From assembly GCA_040081465.1 (NCBI GenBank), contig JBEBGL010000003.1, positions 62,001-126,000 on the forward strand: 64,000 nucleotides of DNA. Reading direction: 5' to 3'. The notes under the pieces are model-generated. The model made no database searches. It was not told the DNA's origin and saw nothing but the letters and a program-made list of their open reading frames with translations. This document shows, one piece after another, positions 33,287-42,673 of the stretch (position 1 is the stretch's first letter; each line of letters starts with the position of its first letter). The position numbers were made by a program, and so were the translations under genes. This DNA comes from UBA668 sp040081465. GTDB lineage: Bacteria > Actinomycetota > Acidimicrobiia > Acidimicrobiales > Ilumatobacteraceae.

Positions 33287-33343
33287 GTGTATGCATTCAC
33301 AAGCTCGCCGCCGATCCGTACCGACCCTAGGGATTTAGCCACT

Positions 33344-33619
33344 TTGAAGCCACCTCCGACCGCTAAGGCCACCAGCGACAAGCTTGGTATTGGCATTGAC
33401 GTCGCGCTGGTCACGCTTGTCTTCATGGGCCTTGGCTACCTGCTCGATCGGTGGCTCGACACGAAGCCGGTGTTCATGATCGTGCTGGTTTGTCTGGCGC
33501 TGATCGGCGAATTCGTGCGTTTTTGGTACGACTACGATGCCCGGATGAAAGTTCTGGAGGCGGAACGCGCAGCGAAAGGCCGCGGCGAGTCGTACAAGGA
33601 ATGGGACGACGGCAAATGA
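33344..33619 (+). CDS. AtpZ/AtpI-family small membrane protein of the ATP synthase operon
   Basis: A protein of 91 aa (from TTG 33344; 110 aa if GTG 33287 were used) with two membrane helices: GIGIDVALVTLVFMGLGYLL and KPVFMIVLVCLALIGEFVRF, then a charged tail. It matches the AtpZ-type proteins at the head of F-ATPase operons, which help c-ring assembly or Mg2+ uptake. TTG 33344 is preferred because of AGGGA upstream and the promoter position. It overlaps the next gene by ATGA. Confidence 0.8.
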   Translation: MKPPPTAKATSDKLGIGIDVALVTLVFMGLGYLLDRWLDTKPVFMIVLVCLALIGEFVRFWYDYDARMKVLEAERAAKGRGESYKEWDDGK

Positions 33620-34107
33620 ACGACGCATCCCTCAAGGACACGGCGTTCTCGATGTCGGCGCCGCTTGCCGGCCCGTCGCCGGAAGTCGCTGTCTCGAACG
33701 ACATGGTCAAGCGTGGGCTGATCGTGGCTCCGCTGTTGATCGCGATCTGCGGGTTCATCTGGGGTGTCGACGGTGCATGGTCGTCGGCTTACGCAATCGC
33801 CATCGTGCTTATCAACTTCGCGCTGGCCTCGGGAATCGTCGCGGTGACGGCGCGAATCAGCTTGCAGCTGATGATGGCGTCGATCCTCATTGGCTACCTG
33901 CTTCGGTTGGGGCTCATCTTCCTCGCGGTGTACCTCGTCAAGGACGCCAGTTGGATTTCACTTCCGGCCCTCGGAGCGACCATTATCGTCACGCACCTCG
34001 GACTGCTGGTCTGGGAAATGAAGTACGTGGCGATGTCGCTCGCGTACCCAGGACTCAAACCCACCGCAAAAGATCTCAGTCCCAACGCTCTAGGCAATAG
34101 GGAGTAG
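33616..34107 (+). CDS. atpI: ATP synthase protein I-like (AtpI)
   Basis: A 163-aa protein with four membrane helices after a 30-residue cytoplasmic N-terminus, in the standard AtpI position before atpB. AtpI aids assembly of the c-ring in some species and is dispensable for activity. The start ATG 33616 overlaps the atpZ stop. Sequence similarity to AtpI is weak, as usual, so position carries most of the weight. Confidence 0.82.
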   Translation: MNDASLKDTAFSMSAPLAGPSPEVAVSNDMVKRGLIVAPLLIAICGFIWGVDGAWSSAYAIAIVLINFALASGIVAVTARISLQLMMASILIGYLLRLGLIFLAVYLVKDASWISLPALGATIIVTHLGLLVWEMKYVAMSLAYPGLKPTAKDLSPNALGNRE

Positions 34108-34113
34108 TACGGA

Positions 34114-34875
34114 ATGCTCGGACTCAAGTTTCCGCCGATCAACGAGTTGATCCGTTGGCGCGACATCTATGAAAACTTCAACAAGGTCGGCCTCATAGCC
34201 GTGCTTGCCGCGCTGATCGGAATACTCGTATTCCTGATCGCTGGTAGCAAAGATCCGTTGAAGGCGCCGAAGGGCGTGCGCAACCTCGCCGAGACTGGCG
34301 TCAACTTCATCGAGAACGACATCGTCATGCAAACGATGGGCAAGGACGGACTGCGCTGGACGCCGTTCCTGCTTTCGCTGTTCGTCTTCATCTACTTGTG
34401 CAACCTTCCTGGAATCTTGCCGGTGCTGCAGATGCCTGCGACCGCGCGCATGGCCATCCCGTTATTCCTTGCTCTCACCGTGTGGGTCGTTTACAACGCG
34501 GTCGGGTTGCGCCACAACGGCATCAAGTACCTGACGCTGATGGCGTGGCCGCCCGGAGTGCCCGTCGCAATGCGCCCACTGGTGGGTCTGATCGAGTTGT
34601 TGTCCAACATCGTGCTGCGGCCGTTCTCGCTCGCCGTTCGACTTTTCGCCAACATGCTCGCCGGCCACATGTTGCTGATCACGTTCGCGTTTCTCACCAA
34701 CGCGTTGTTCTTCGCCGAGACCAAACAGTTCGTGCTGAAGCCGATGGCGATCCTGCCGTTCTTCATGCTCGTGTTCCTGACGGCATTCGAAGTGCTCGTC
34801 GGGTTCTTGCAGGCCTACATCTTCACCATCCTTACCGCAGTCTTCATCAACGCTGCTCACCATCCCGAGCACTGA
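34114..34875 (+). CDS. atpB: F0F1 ATP synthase subunit a
   Basis: Membrane stator subunit forming the proton half-channels. The 253-aa protein has five to six helices and the essential arginine within SLAVRLFANMLAGHMLL, plus the C-terminal helix AFEVLVGFLQAYIFTILTAVFI. GGGAG lies 9 nt before ATG 34114. Confidence 0.98.
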   Translation: MLGLKFPPINELIRWRDIYENFNKVGLIAVLAALIGILVFLIAGSKDPLKAPKGVRNLAETGVNFIENDIVMQTMGKDGLRWTPFLLSLFVFIYLCNLPGILPVLQMPATARMAIPLFLALTVWVVYNAVGLRHNGIKYLTLMAWPPGVPVAMRPLVGLIELLSNIVLRPFSLAVRLFANMLAGHMLLITFAFLTNALFFAETKQFVLKPMAILPFFMLVFLTAFEVLVGFLQAYIFTILTAVFINAAHHPEH

Positions 34876-34896
34876 ACCAGGAGAAATTGAAACAAA

Positions 34897-35172
34897 ATGG
34901 AAGCATTCATCCGCCTCATCGCTGCCACTCCGGTGCAGACACCCGACGAAATCAAGGCTGCGAACGCCGCGATCGGCGCCGGTTTTGCCTATGGCCTTGC
35001 CGCCATCGGCCCCGGCATCGGCATCGGCTACGTCGTCGGTAAGGCCATCGAGGCCATGGCTCGCCAGCCAGAAGCTGCCGGCATGGTGCGCACCACCATG
35101 TTCCTCGGCATCGCCTTCACCGAAGCGCTGGCGCTCATCGGCTTCGTCGTCTTCATTCTTCTTGGTCTCTAA
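34897..35172 (+). CDS. atpE: F0F1 ATP synthase subunit c
   Basis: A 91-aa hairpin of two helices that forms the proton-driven ring. The proton-carrying carboxylate is E76 (AFTEALALIGF). The first helix has the Gly motif IGAGFAYGLAAIGPGIGIG and the loop is ARQPEA. The N-terminal 15 residues are an extension common in actinobacteria. A GGAG sequence about 13 nt upstream may serve ATG 34897. Confidence 0.98.
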   Translation: MEAFIRLIAATPVQTPDEIKAANAAIGAGFAYGLAAIGPGIGIGYVVGKAIEAMARQPEAAGMVRTTMFLGIAFTEALALIGFVVFILLGL

Positions 35173-35180
35173 GGAGCCTT

Positions 35181-35759
35181 GTGTCCAGCGTTACCCTTCA
35201 TATCCACGGCACTGAGGTGCTCGTACCCCGAAGCGTCGACGAAGAACACGCCGTCGCCGAAGACAAGGGGCCGAGCCCGATCGCGCCAGAGATCAAGGAA
35301 CTGGCATGGGGTGCCGGCGCGTTCATCGTGCTGTTCATCCTCATGCGGGTTTGGCTCTTCCCGCGTTTGAAGAAGGGCATGGACGCGCGTTACGGCAAGA
35401 TTCGTGGCGACCACGAAACTGCCGACGCTACGCGTGCAGCGGCACAGACCGAAGTTGCTGAGTACGAAGCGGAGATTGCCAGCCTGAAGAAGCAGGCCGC
35501 CGAGCGTCTGGAAGCGGCGCGCGGCGTGCTGGAAAGCGAGCGCACTGCGGCGCTAGCTGAGGCGAATGGTCGCATCGCTGTACGACGTACCGAGTCGAAC
35601 GCTGCGTCCGATGCAGCGCGAGCGGCCGCTGCCGAACACGTGCAAGCGGCAGTCGCCGATGTCAGCAGCCGTGCCGCCGAGTTGGCGACCGGTCGTAAGC
35701 CGCAGGCGTCAGTCGTTACTGGCGTCGTCGAAGCGCTGATGGCCGGAGGTACCAAGTGA
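35181..35759 (+). CDS. atpF: F0F1 ATP synthase subunit b (first copy)
   Basis: The 192-aa stator protein has one membrane helix (about residues 40-62, WGAGAFIVLFILMRVWLF) and a long Ala/Glu-rich coiled coil. The N-terminal tail of about 38 residues is longer than usual. AAGGAG stands 4 nt before GTG 35181. Its stop overlaps the start of a second b-type gene, so the stator is probably a b/b' heterodimer. Confidence 0.93.
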   Translation: MSSVTLHIHGTEVLVPRSVDEEHAVAEDKGPSPIAPEIKELAWGAGAFIVLFILMRVWLFPRLKKGMDARYGKIRGDHETADATRAAAQTEVAEYEAEIASLKKQAAERLEAARGVLESERTAALAEANGRIAVRRTESNAASDAARAAAAEHVQAAVADVSSRAAELATGRKPQASVVTGVVEALMAGGTK

Positions 35760-36319
35760 TTTTGCACTCAATCACGCGTTTCGTTACCGAAGAAGACGTC
35801 ACGCAGACGCACCATGCGATTCTTCCTGAGGGCTACGAGTTGCTGTTCGGCATTCCAGCTTCGGTGCTCGTGTTCGGTTTGCTCTTCAAGTTCGCCGGGC
35901 CGGTAATCAAGAAGGGGATGGCGGCCCGCACTGCGAAGATTCAAGGCGAACTCGATGCTGGCGAGGCTGCACGTGCAGCGGCGGAAGCCGATGCAGTACG
36001 GATTCGCGAAGCGAAGGGCGACATCGCTAGCGAGCGCAATCGCATCCTCGCCGACGCAGCTGCGCAGGCGGAGGCGATGCTGGCCGATGGTCGGGCGCGC
36101 ATCACCGCCGAGATTGCAGAAGTAGAAGCGAAGGCAGTTGCCGATATCGCCAGCGCGCAGAGTCGTGTAGGCGACGAGTTGCGCGCCGAGATCTCTCGTC
36201 TCTCCGCTGCTGCGGTCGATCAAGTTGTCACTGGTTCGCTCGACGACAAGACCCATCAGGAACTGATCGAGAACTTCATTCAGCGAGTTGGTGCCCAGAA
36301 GGCAGGAGCGCGGAAATGA
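35756..36319 (+). CDS. F0F1 ATP synthase second b-type subunit (b')
   Basis: A 187-aa protein built like subunit b: one membrane helix (residues 29-48, LLFGIPASVLVFGLLFKFAG), then a coiled coil of about 130 residues. It differs from the first copy enough to be a distinct b' subunit. GTG 35756 overlaps the atpF stop and its end overlaps atpH by ATGA. In M. tuberculosis the corresponding b' is fused to delta in one polypeptide (atpH, Rv1307); here the two are separate but overlapping. Confidence 0.9.
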   Translation: MILHSITRFVTEEDVTQTHHAILPEGYELLFGIPASVLVFGLLFKFAGPVIKKGMAARTAKIQGELDAGEAARAAAEADAVRIREAKGDIASERNRILADAAAQAEAMLADGRARITAEIAEVEAKAVADIASAQSRVGDELRAEISRLSAAAVDQVVTGSLDDKTHQELIENFIQRVGAQKAGARK

Positions 36320-36843
36320 GCGACAATCGCATCGAGGGTTACGCCCGCGGTTTGTTCGAGATCGCGCGAGCAGAAGGCACGCTCGACGAGGTTGAAGACG
36401 AACTCTTCCGTTTCGCGCGCAGCTTTGAGAGCAGCGACCAGTTGCGTGCGGCGCTAAGCGACGAGCTGATCCCGCCGGCCAAGCGCCAGGCGATCATCGA
36501 AGACCTGCTCGGCTCGAAAGCCACTAGCACGACAACACAACTGATCTCGATGGTCGTTGGTTCTGGCCGCACACGCGACCTGCCGGCCATCGTCGACAAG
36601 CTGGTCGCGCGTGCAAGCGCAGCAAAAGACCTGGAAGTCGCGGAGGTACGCAGCGCCATCGAGTTGACCGCCGATCAGCAGACACGCCTTTCGGCTGCAC
36701 TCACCAATGCCACTGGCAAGCAAGTGAATCTCAAAGTCGTGGTCGATCCGTCGGTACTCGGCGGCATCGTCGCAACCGTCGGCGACACCGTCATTGACGG
36801 AAGCGTCCGCACCCGTATCGATCAACTGAAGTCTCGTCTCTAA
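36316..36843 (+). CDS. atpH: F0F1 ATP synthase subunit delta
   Basis: Connects the peripheral stalk to F1. The 175-aa protein has the helical N-domain (IEGYARGLFEIARAEGTLDE) and C-terminal signature VDPSVLGGIVATVGDTVIDGSV. AGGAG is 8 nt before ATG 36316, inside the upstream gene. Confidence 0.96.
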   Translation: MSDNRIEGYARGLFEIARAEGTLDEVEDELFRFARSFESSDQLRAALSDELIPPAKRQAIIEDLLGSKATSTTTQLISMVVGSGRTRDLPAIVDKLVARASAAKDLEVAEVRSAIELTADQQTRLSAALTNATGKQVNLKVVVDPSVLGGIVATVGDTVIDGSVRTRIDQLKSRL

Positions 36844-36867
36844 GTCACTAACGGAGCATTGAACAAA

Positions 36868-38469
36868 ATGGCTGAACTGACACTGAGTGCCGGCGACATC
36901 GCCTCCGCGCTAAAGAAGAACCTCGAAGGCTTCGAGCCCTCGCTCGAGGCACGCACAGTCGGGCGCGTCACCGAAGTCGGCGACGGTATTGCCCGCGTTA
37001 GCGGCCTCCCCGATTGCGCCGTGAACGAGCTCCTCGAGTTCGAGGATGGTTCCGTCGGTCTCGCGCTGAACCTTGACGAGTCGTCAATCGGCGCCGTCGT
37101 GCTCGGCGATGCCGACGCGATCGAAGAAGGTCAGACCGTTAAGGCCACTGGCCGCATTCTCAGCGTGCCCGTCGGCGACGCGATGCTCGGCCGCGTAGTC
37201 AACGCACTCGGTCGTCCGATCGACGGCAAGGGCGACATCGTCGGTGGCATTCAGCGCCGAGTCGAGATTCAGGCGCCGGGCATCATGGGTCGCAAGCCCG
37301 TGCACGAGCCGTTGCAGACGGGCATTAAGGCCATCGACGCGATGACCCCGATCGGTCGCGGTCAGCGCCAGCTGATCATCGGCGACCGCAAGACGGGCAA
37401 GACCACCGTCGCCGTCGATGCAATCATCAACCAGCGCGGCCTTGGCGTGAAGTGCATCTACGTCGCCATCGGCCAGAAGGGCTCGACCGTTGCCCAGACT
37501 GTCGAGACGCTTCGCCAGCACGGCGCGATGGAATACACCGTTGTCGTGGCCGCACCGGCGAGCGACCCGGCACCATTCAAGTACCTCGCTCCTTACGGTG
37601 GCTGCGCGATTGGTCAGCACTGGATGGAAAACGGCGAGCACGCACTCATCGTTTACGACGACCTCTCCAAGCAGGCCGAGGCTTATCGCCAAGTCTCGCT
37701 GTTGTTGCGCCGTCCACCGGGCCGCGAGGCGTACCCCGGCGACGTGTTCTATCTCCACAGCCGTTTGCTAGAGCGTGCAGCCAAGCTCAGTGACGAGCGC
37801 GGTGCCGGTTCGCTAACGGCGCTGCCGGTGATCGAGACCAAGGCTGGCGACGTGTCGGCTTACATTCCGACCAACGTGATTTCGATCACCGATGGTCAGG
37901 TGTACTTGCAGGACAACTTGTTCAAGTCGGGTGTGCGTCCGGCCGTCGACGTGGGCATCTCGGTGTCGCGCGTGGGTGGCGCAGCGCAGATCAAGGCAAT
38001 GAAGAGCGTGTCGGGCACCCTGAAGCTCGACCTTGCGCAGTTCCGTGAGCTCGAAGCATTCGCAACGTTTGGTTCCGAGCTCGACGCGATCTCGAAGGCG
38101 CAGCTCGAGCGTGGATACCGCTTGGTCGAGTTGTTGAAGCAGCCGCTGAACAGCCCGATGCCGGTGGAAGAGCAAATCGTTTCGGTGTTCGCCGGTACGA
38201 AGGGTTACCTCGACAGCTTGCCGGTAGCCGATGTTCGCCGTTTCGAGGCCGAGTTGCTGGCCCACGTGCGCAGCACGCACAGCAGCATGCTCGCGGGTAT
38301 GCGCGGCAACGCGAAGGCCGATGTGCCCGCCGAACTCGCCGACGTCATCGCTGGCTTCAAAGAGCAGTTCGTGGCAGCCAGCGCGGCCGCTCGTGCGGCT
38401 GATCCGTTGGCAACGGCAGCCGAAGAAGTCGGCGCCGCCCAGAGCAACAAAACGCTGGCGACGGAGTAA
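36868..38469 (+). CDS. atpA: F0F1 ATP synthase subunit alpha
   Basis: Non-catalytic nucleotide-binding subunit of F1. The 533-aa protein has the beta-barrel N-domain, P-loop GDRKTGKT (K178), the ISVSRVGGAAQ motif and the usual C-terminal helical domain. ATG 36868 is preferred over TTG 36859 because GGAG lies 11 nt upstream of the former. It ends in an Ala/Glu-rich tail. Confidence 0.98.
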   Translation: MAELTLSAGDIASALKKNLEGFEPSLEARTVGRVTEVGDGIARVSGLPDCAVNELLEFEDGSVGLALNLDESSIGAVVLGDADAIEEGQTVKATGRILSVPVGDAMLGRVVNALGRPIDGKGDIVGGIQRRVEIQAPGIMGRKPVHEPLQTGIKAIDAMTPIGRGQRQLIIGDRKTGKTTVAVDAIINQRGLGVKCIYVAIGQKGSTVAQTVETLRQHGAMEYTVVVAAPASDPAPFKYLAPYGGCAIGQHWMENGEHALIVYDDLSKQAEAYRQVSLLLRRPPGREAYPGDVFYLHSRLLERAAKLSDERGAGSLTALPVIETKAGDVSAYIPTNVISITDGQVYLQDNLFKSGVRPAVDVGISVSRVGGAAQIKAMKSVSGTLKLDLAQFRELEAFATFGSELDAISKAQLERGYRLVELLKQPLNSPMPVEEQIVSVFAGTKGYLDSLPVADVRRFEAELLAHVRSTHSSMLAGMRGNAKADVPAELADVIAGFKEQFVAASAAARAADPLATAAEEVGAAQSNKTLATE

Positions 38470-38472
38470 CTA

Positions 38473-39417
38473 ATGGCAGGCGGTCAGGAGCGAATTCTTC
38501 GAGGGCGCATTCGTAGCGTCCAGGCGACGAAGAAGATCACGCGCGCCATGGAACTGATCGCGGCTTCCCGCATCGTCAAGGCGCAGCAACGCGTCGCCGC
38601 TGCCGTGCCGTATTCCGAGCAAATCACCGAAGTCGTGAAGGATCTTGCCGCAGCCGGTGGTTCGTCGCAATCGCTGTTGCTCAACGGCCGCGGCGAAGTG
38701 CGCACGACTGCATACGTAGTGATCTCCGCTGACCGCGGTTTGTGCGGTGGGTACAACTCTGGTGTTCAGCGCGCTGCCGAGGGCGAAGTGAAAGCCGATG
38801 TTCTCGCCGGCAGTGACTACCAGTTGGTTACGGTCGGGCGTAAGGCAGAGGGTTACTTCAAGTTCCGCGGCTACAAGATCGCTGCCTCGTTCGCCGGGTT
38901 CAGCGGTGCGCCGACGTATGCGAACGCTCGCGAGATTGGCCAGGACGTCATCACTCGCTTCCTCGATGGTGAGTTCGATCGTGTGGAACTCGTGTACACG
39001 CGTTTCATCAGTGCCGGTTCGCAGGAAGTCGTGCTGCGTCCGCTGGTGCCGCTCGACAAAGAGACAGTCGCCGGTGGCGACGGGAAGCCGTCGGCTGAAG
39101 CTGGCGCTGCGGACTACGAATTCGAGCCCGACCCGGGCACGATTCTCGACACGCTGCTGCCACGCTATGTCGAGGCACGTATCTACGCCGCTCTGCTGAA
39201 CGCCGCGGCCAGCGAGCACGCTTTCCGTCAGCGCGCAATGAAGAGCGCAACCGATAACGCCGAGGAACTGATCAAGAACCTCAGCCGCGTGATGAACCGC
39301 GCTCGCCAAGACAGCATCACCACCGAGATCATGGAAATCGTCAGCGGCTCCGAGGCGCTTTCCGGCGGCAAGGCAGAACGTCAACTGCAACTCGTCGATC
39401 TCGGACCAATCGAGTAA
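38473..39417 (+). CDS. atpG: F0F1 ATP synthase subunit gamma
   Basis: The rotor shaft. The 314-aa protein has the N-terminal helix (RIRSVQATKKITRAMELIAA), the SADRGLCGGYN motif and the C-terminal helix (RARQDSITTEIMEIVSG). It carries an acidic insert of about 20 residues near 200 (VAGGDGKPSAEAGAADYEF), as in other actinobacteria, known in mycobacteria to damp ATP hydrolysis. Confidence 0.97.
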   Translation: MAGGQERILRGRIRSVQATKKITRAMELIAASRIVKAQQRVAAAVPYSEQITEVVKDLAAAGGSSQSLLLNGRGEVRTTAYVVISADRGLCGGYNSGVQRAAEGEVKADVLAGSDYQLVTVGRKAEGYFKFRGYKIAASFAGFSGAPTYANAREIGQDVITRFLDGEFDRVELVYTRFISAGSQEVVLRPLVPLDKETVAGGDGKPSAEAGAADYEFEPDPGTILDTLLPRYVEARIYAALLNAAASEHAFRQRAMKSATDNAEELIKNLSRVMNRARQDSITTEIMEIVSGSEALSGGKAERQLQLVDLGPIE

Positions 39418-39461
39418 ATCGTCCCCTTTCGTAAGGCCCTTCGTTAAGGACTCACAAATCT

Positions 39462-40916
<1,455 letters not shown>

Positions 40917-40918
40917 CA

Positions 40919-41335
40919 ATGGCAACGATGCAGGTCGAGGTGGTGTCGCCGGAGCGCGTTCTGTTCTCCGGCGAAGCTAAGCAGGTGATCACGCGCACGC
41001 TGAGTGGCGAGATCGCGTTCCTGCCTGGCCATGCCCCTTTCCTCGGCGCGCTAGCGAACTGCCACACACGCATCACGCTCGCCGACGACACGGTGCTCGA
41101 CGTTGCGGTGCACGGCGGTTTCGTGCAAGTGAGTGGTAACACGGTCAGCATTCTCAGCGACATCGCCGAGCTCGGCGAGCAGATCGATCGCGATCGCGCT
41201 TTGCGCGCGGTTGAGGCTGCAGAGGCGACCCTGCGCAAGGAACACGACGCCGACGCAGAGGCCGCATTGAGTCGTGCACATGCAAGGTTGAACGCCACCG
41301 GTGGTTTGGCCGGGACGTCGCTAGCCGCGCACTAG
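40919..41335 (+). CDS. atpC: F0F1 ATP synthase subunit epsilon
   Basis: Central stalk and inhibitory subunit. The 138-aa protein has the N-terminal beta-sandwich (VEVVSPERVLFSGEAKQVI, GEIAFLPGHAPFLGAL) and a C-terminal helix-turn-helix. ATG 40919 is 2 bp after the atpD stop. It ends the atp operon. Confidence 0.96.
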   Translation: MATMQVEVVSPERVLFSGEAKQVITRTLSGEIAFLPGHAPFLGALANCHTRITLADDTVLDVAVHGGFVQVSGNTVSILSDIAELGEQIDRDRALRAVEAAEATLRKEHDADAEAALSRAHARLNATGGLAGTSLAAH

Positions 41336-41346
41336 CGAGGGCCGAC

Positions 41347-41352
41347 TACGGT
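41347..41352 (+). promoter_or_regulatory. TACGGT -10 hexamer of the DinB-like gene
   Basis: A 7-nt spacer precedes ATG 41360; a leaderless transcript would begin here, after the atp operon. Confidence 0.42.
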
Positions 41353-41359
41353 CGCGCTG

Positions 41360-41821
41360 ATGGAGATCCGCCCGAGCACTGTCGGTATCTATGCGCGTCA
41401 AGCGCTCATCGGTATGGAGAAGGCGTTGGATAGGTTTGATGACGCGTCGGTGAATCGTCGGCCGCACGGCGATCGCACCAACTCGGCCGCTGGCCTCATC
41501 GTGCACGCGTGCGCCGCCGCGCCGTACTGGTTCGAACACATCGGCCTTGGCCGTCCGGTCGAACGCGACCGTGAAAGCGAATTCACGGCAACGGCGACCG
41601 TCCAGGAGTTGCGCGACTTGTTGGCGACGACGGCGGATCGCCTCACCGCTCTGGCAGCCGATCTCGAAACTGGACCGACTGTGCCCGATCACGAGTTACG
41701 TGTCTTCCTTCACGGCGAAGATCGTTCAGACGGGTCCCTCGTGCTCCACGCGCTCGAGGAACTGTTCCAGCACCTCGGCCACCTGGAACTGACGGCCGAC
41801 GCGATCGGCTCCAAGCGCTAA
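41360..41821 (+). CDS. DinB-like (DUF664-type) four-helix protein
   Basis: A 153-aa protein with the DinB/YfiT-like fold pattern: N-terminal helix with ALDRFDDASVNRRP, a His-containing second helix (AAGLIVHACAAAPYWFEH) and the C-terminal LHALEELFQHLGHLELTAD. The three His positions fit the metal site of mycothiol- or bacillithiol-dependent S-transferases. In actinobacteria such proteins often use mycothiol; the substrate here is unknown. Confidence 0.85.
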   Translation: MEIRPSTVGIYARQALIGMEKALDRFDDASVNRRPHGDRTNSAAGLIVHACAAAPYWFEHIGLGRPVERDRESEFTATATVQELRDLLATTADRLTALAADLETGPTVPDHELRVFLHGEDRSDGSLVLHALEELFQHLGHLELTADAIGSKR

Positions 41822-41844
41822 AGGTCGTTTGGAGCGGACACCCG

Positions 41845-41862
41845 TGAGTCAGGCACGACTCA
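41845..41862. terminator. weak hairpin after the DinB-like gene
   Basis: TGAGTC (41845-41850), loop AGGCAC and GACTCA (41857-41862) followed by TTTGG. The stem is only 6 bp and the T-run is short, so this is a doubtful terminator. Confidence 0.25.
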
Positions 41863-41881
41863 TTTGGCAGGGAGCCCGGCG

Positions 41882-41887
41882 TAGCCT
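41882..41887 (+). promoter_or_regulatory. TAGCCT -10 hexamer of the SDR gene
   Basis: A 6-nt spacer precedes ATG 41894, without any ribosome binding site. Confidence 0.42.
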
Positions 41888-41893
41888 TTAGAG

Positions 41894-42673
41894 ATGGCAG
41901 ACGCCTTTCCATTCCAATCCGCGCTGGTTACTGGCGCGTCGAGCGGGATTGGCGAGGCGATGGTCGAGCTACTCGCCGCAGAGAACATTCCTACGGTCGT
42001 CGTTGCTCGTCGGCGCGATCGACTTGATGAGCTCGCTGCTCGCCACTCTTGCGTCACCGTGCTTGCCGCCGATCTCACTTCGTCGGATGGCCTGCGCAAC
42101 GTCGTCGAGCGGGTTGAAGACGACGCAAATCCGATCGACCTCGTCGTCAACAACGCCGGATTCGGCACGTCTGGCGCGTTCTTCGAACTCGATGCCGACC
42201 GACTCGACAATGAAGTACAGCTCAACGTTGCCGCGCTCACACGAATCAGCCGCGCAGCGCTTGGAGCGATGGTCCCACGAGGGCGCGGCTACCTTCTTAA
42301 CGTCAGTAGCGTCGCTAGTTTTCAAGCGGCCCCGAGGCTGGCCGTGTACGCGGCGACGAAGGCGTATGTCACCAGTCTTACAGAGGCACTTCACGAAGAG
42401 GTCCGCGGCACCGGTGTGCACGTGACCGCACTGTGTCCGGGGCTAACCCGCACCGAGTTTCAGAGTGTGAGCAGCACGGAGAACCTTGTGAGCGCCTACC
42501 CCAGCTTTGCGTGGATGGAAGCGGACGCCGTTGCCCGCATCGGTCTCGACGATGTTGCGAAAGGCAAGACGCTGTCGATACCTGGTGGGTTGTACAAGGG
42601 ACTCGTCGCGACCACAGGATTCCTGCCTCGGTCATTTGTGCGCCGCGCCGCCAGCGTCGTGCAGCGCCGCTAG
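41894..42673 (+). CDS. short-chain dehydrogenase/reductase
   Basis: A 259-aa SDR. The N-terminal cofactor motif is TGASSGIGEA, followed by NNAGFG, the catalytic NVSSVASF and YAATKAYVTS (Tyr-x-x-x-Lys), and PGLTRTEF. The R-R-D after beta2 (VVARRRDRLDEL) suggests NADP(H) preference. The C-terminus (RSFVRRAASVVQRR) is basic as in family members that bind acyl substrates. The substrate is unknown. Its stop shares CTAG with the convergent glpX stop. Confidence 0.92.
   Translation: MADAFPFQSALVTGASSGIGEAMVELLAAENIPTVVVARRRDRLDELAARHSCVTVLAADLTSSDGLRNVVERVEDDANPIDLVVNNAGFGTSGAFFELDADRLDNEVQLNVAALTRISRAALGAMVPRGRGYLLNVSSVASFQAAPRLAVYAATKAYVTSLTEALHEEVRGTGVHVTALCPGLTRTEFQSVSSTENLVSAYPSFAWMEADAVARIGLDDVAKGKTLSIPGGLYKGLVATTGFLPRSFVRRAASVVQRR

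Noticed and set aside
33287..33343. GTG 33287 as the atpZ start
   Set aside because: It lies immediately after the TACTTT hexamer, upstream of the expected transcription start, and has no ribosome site.
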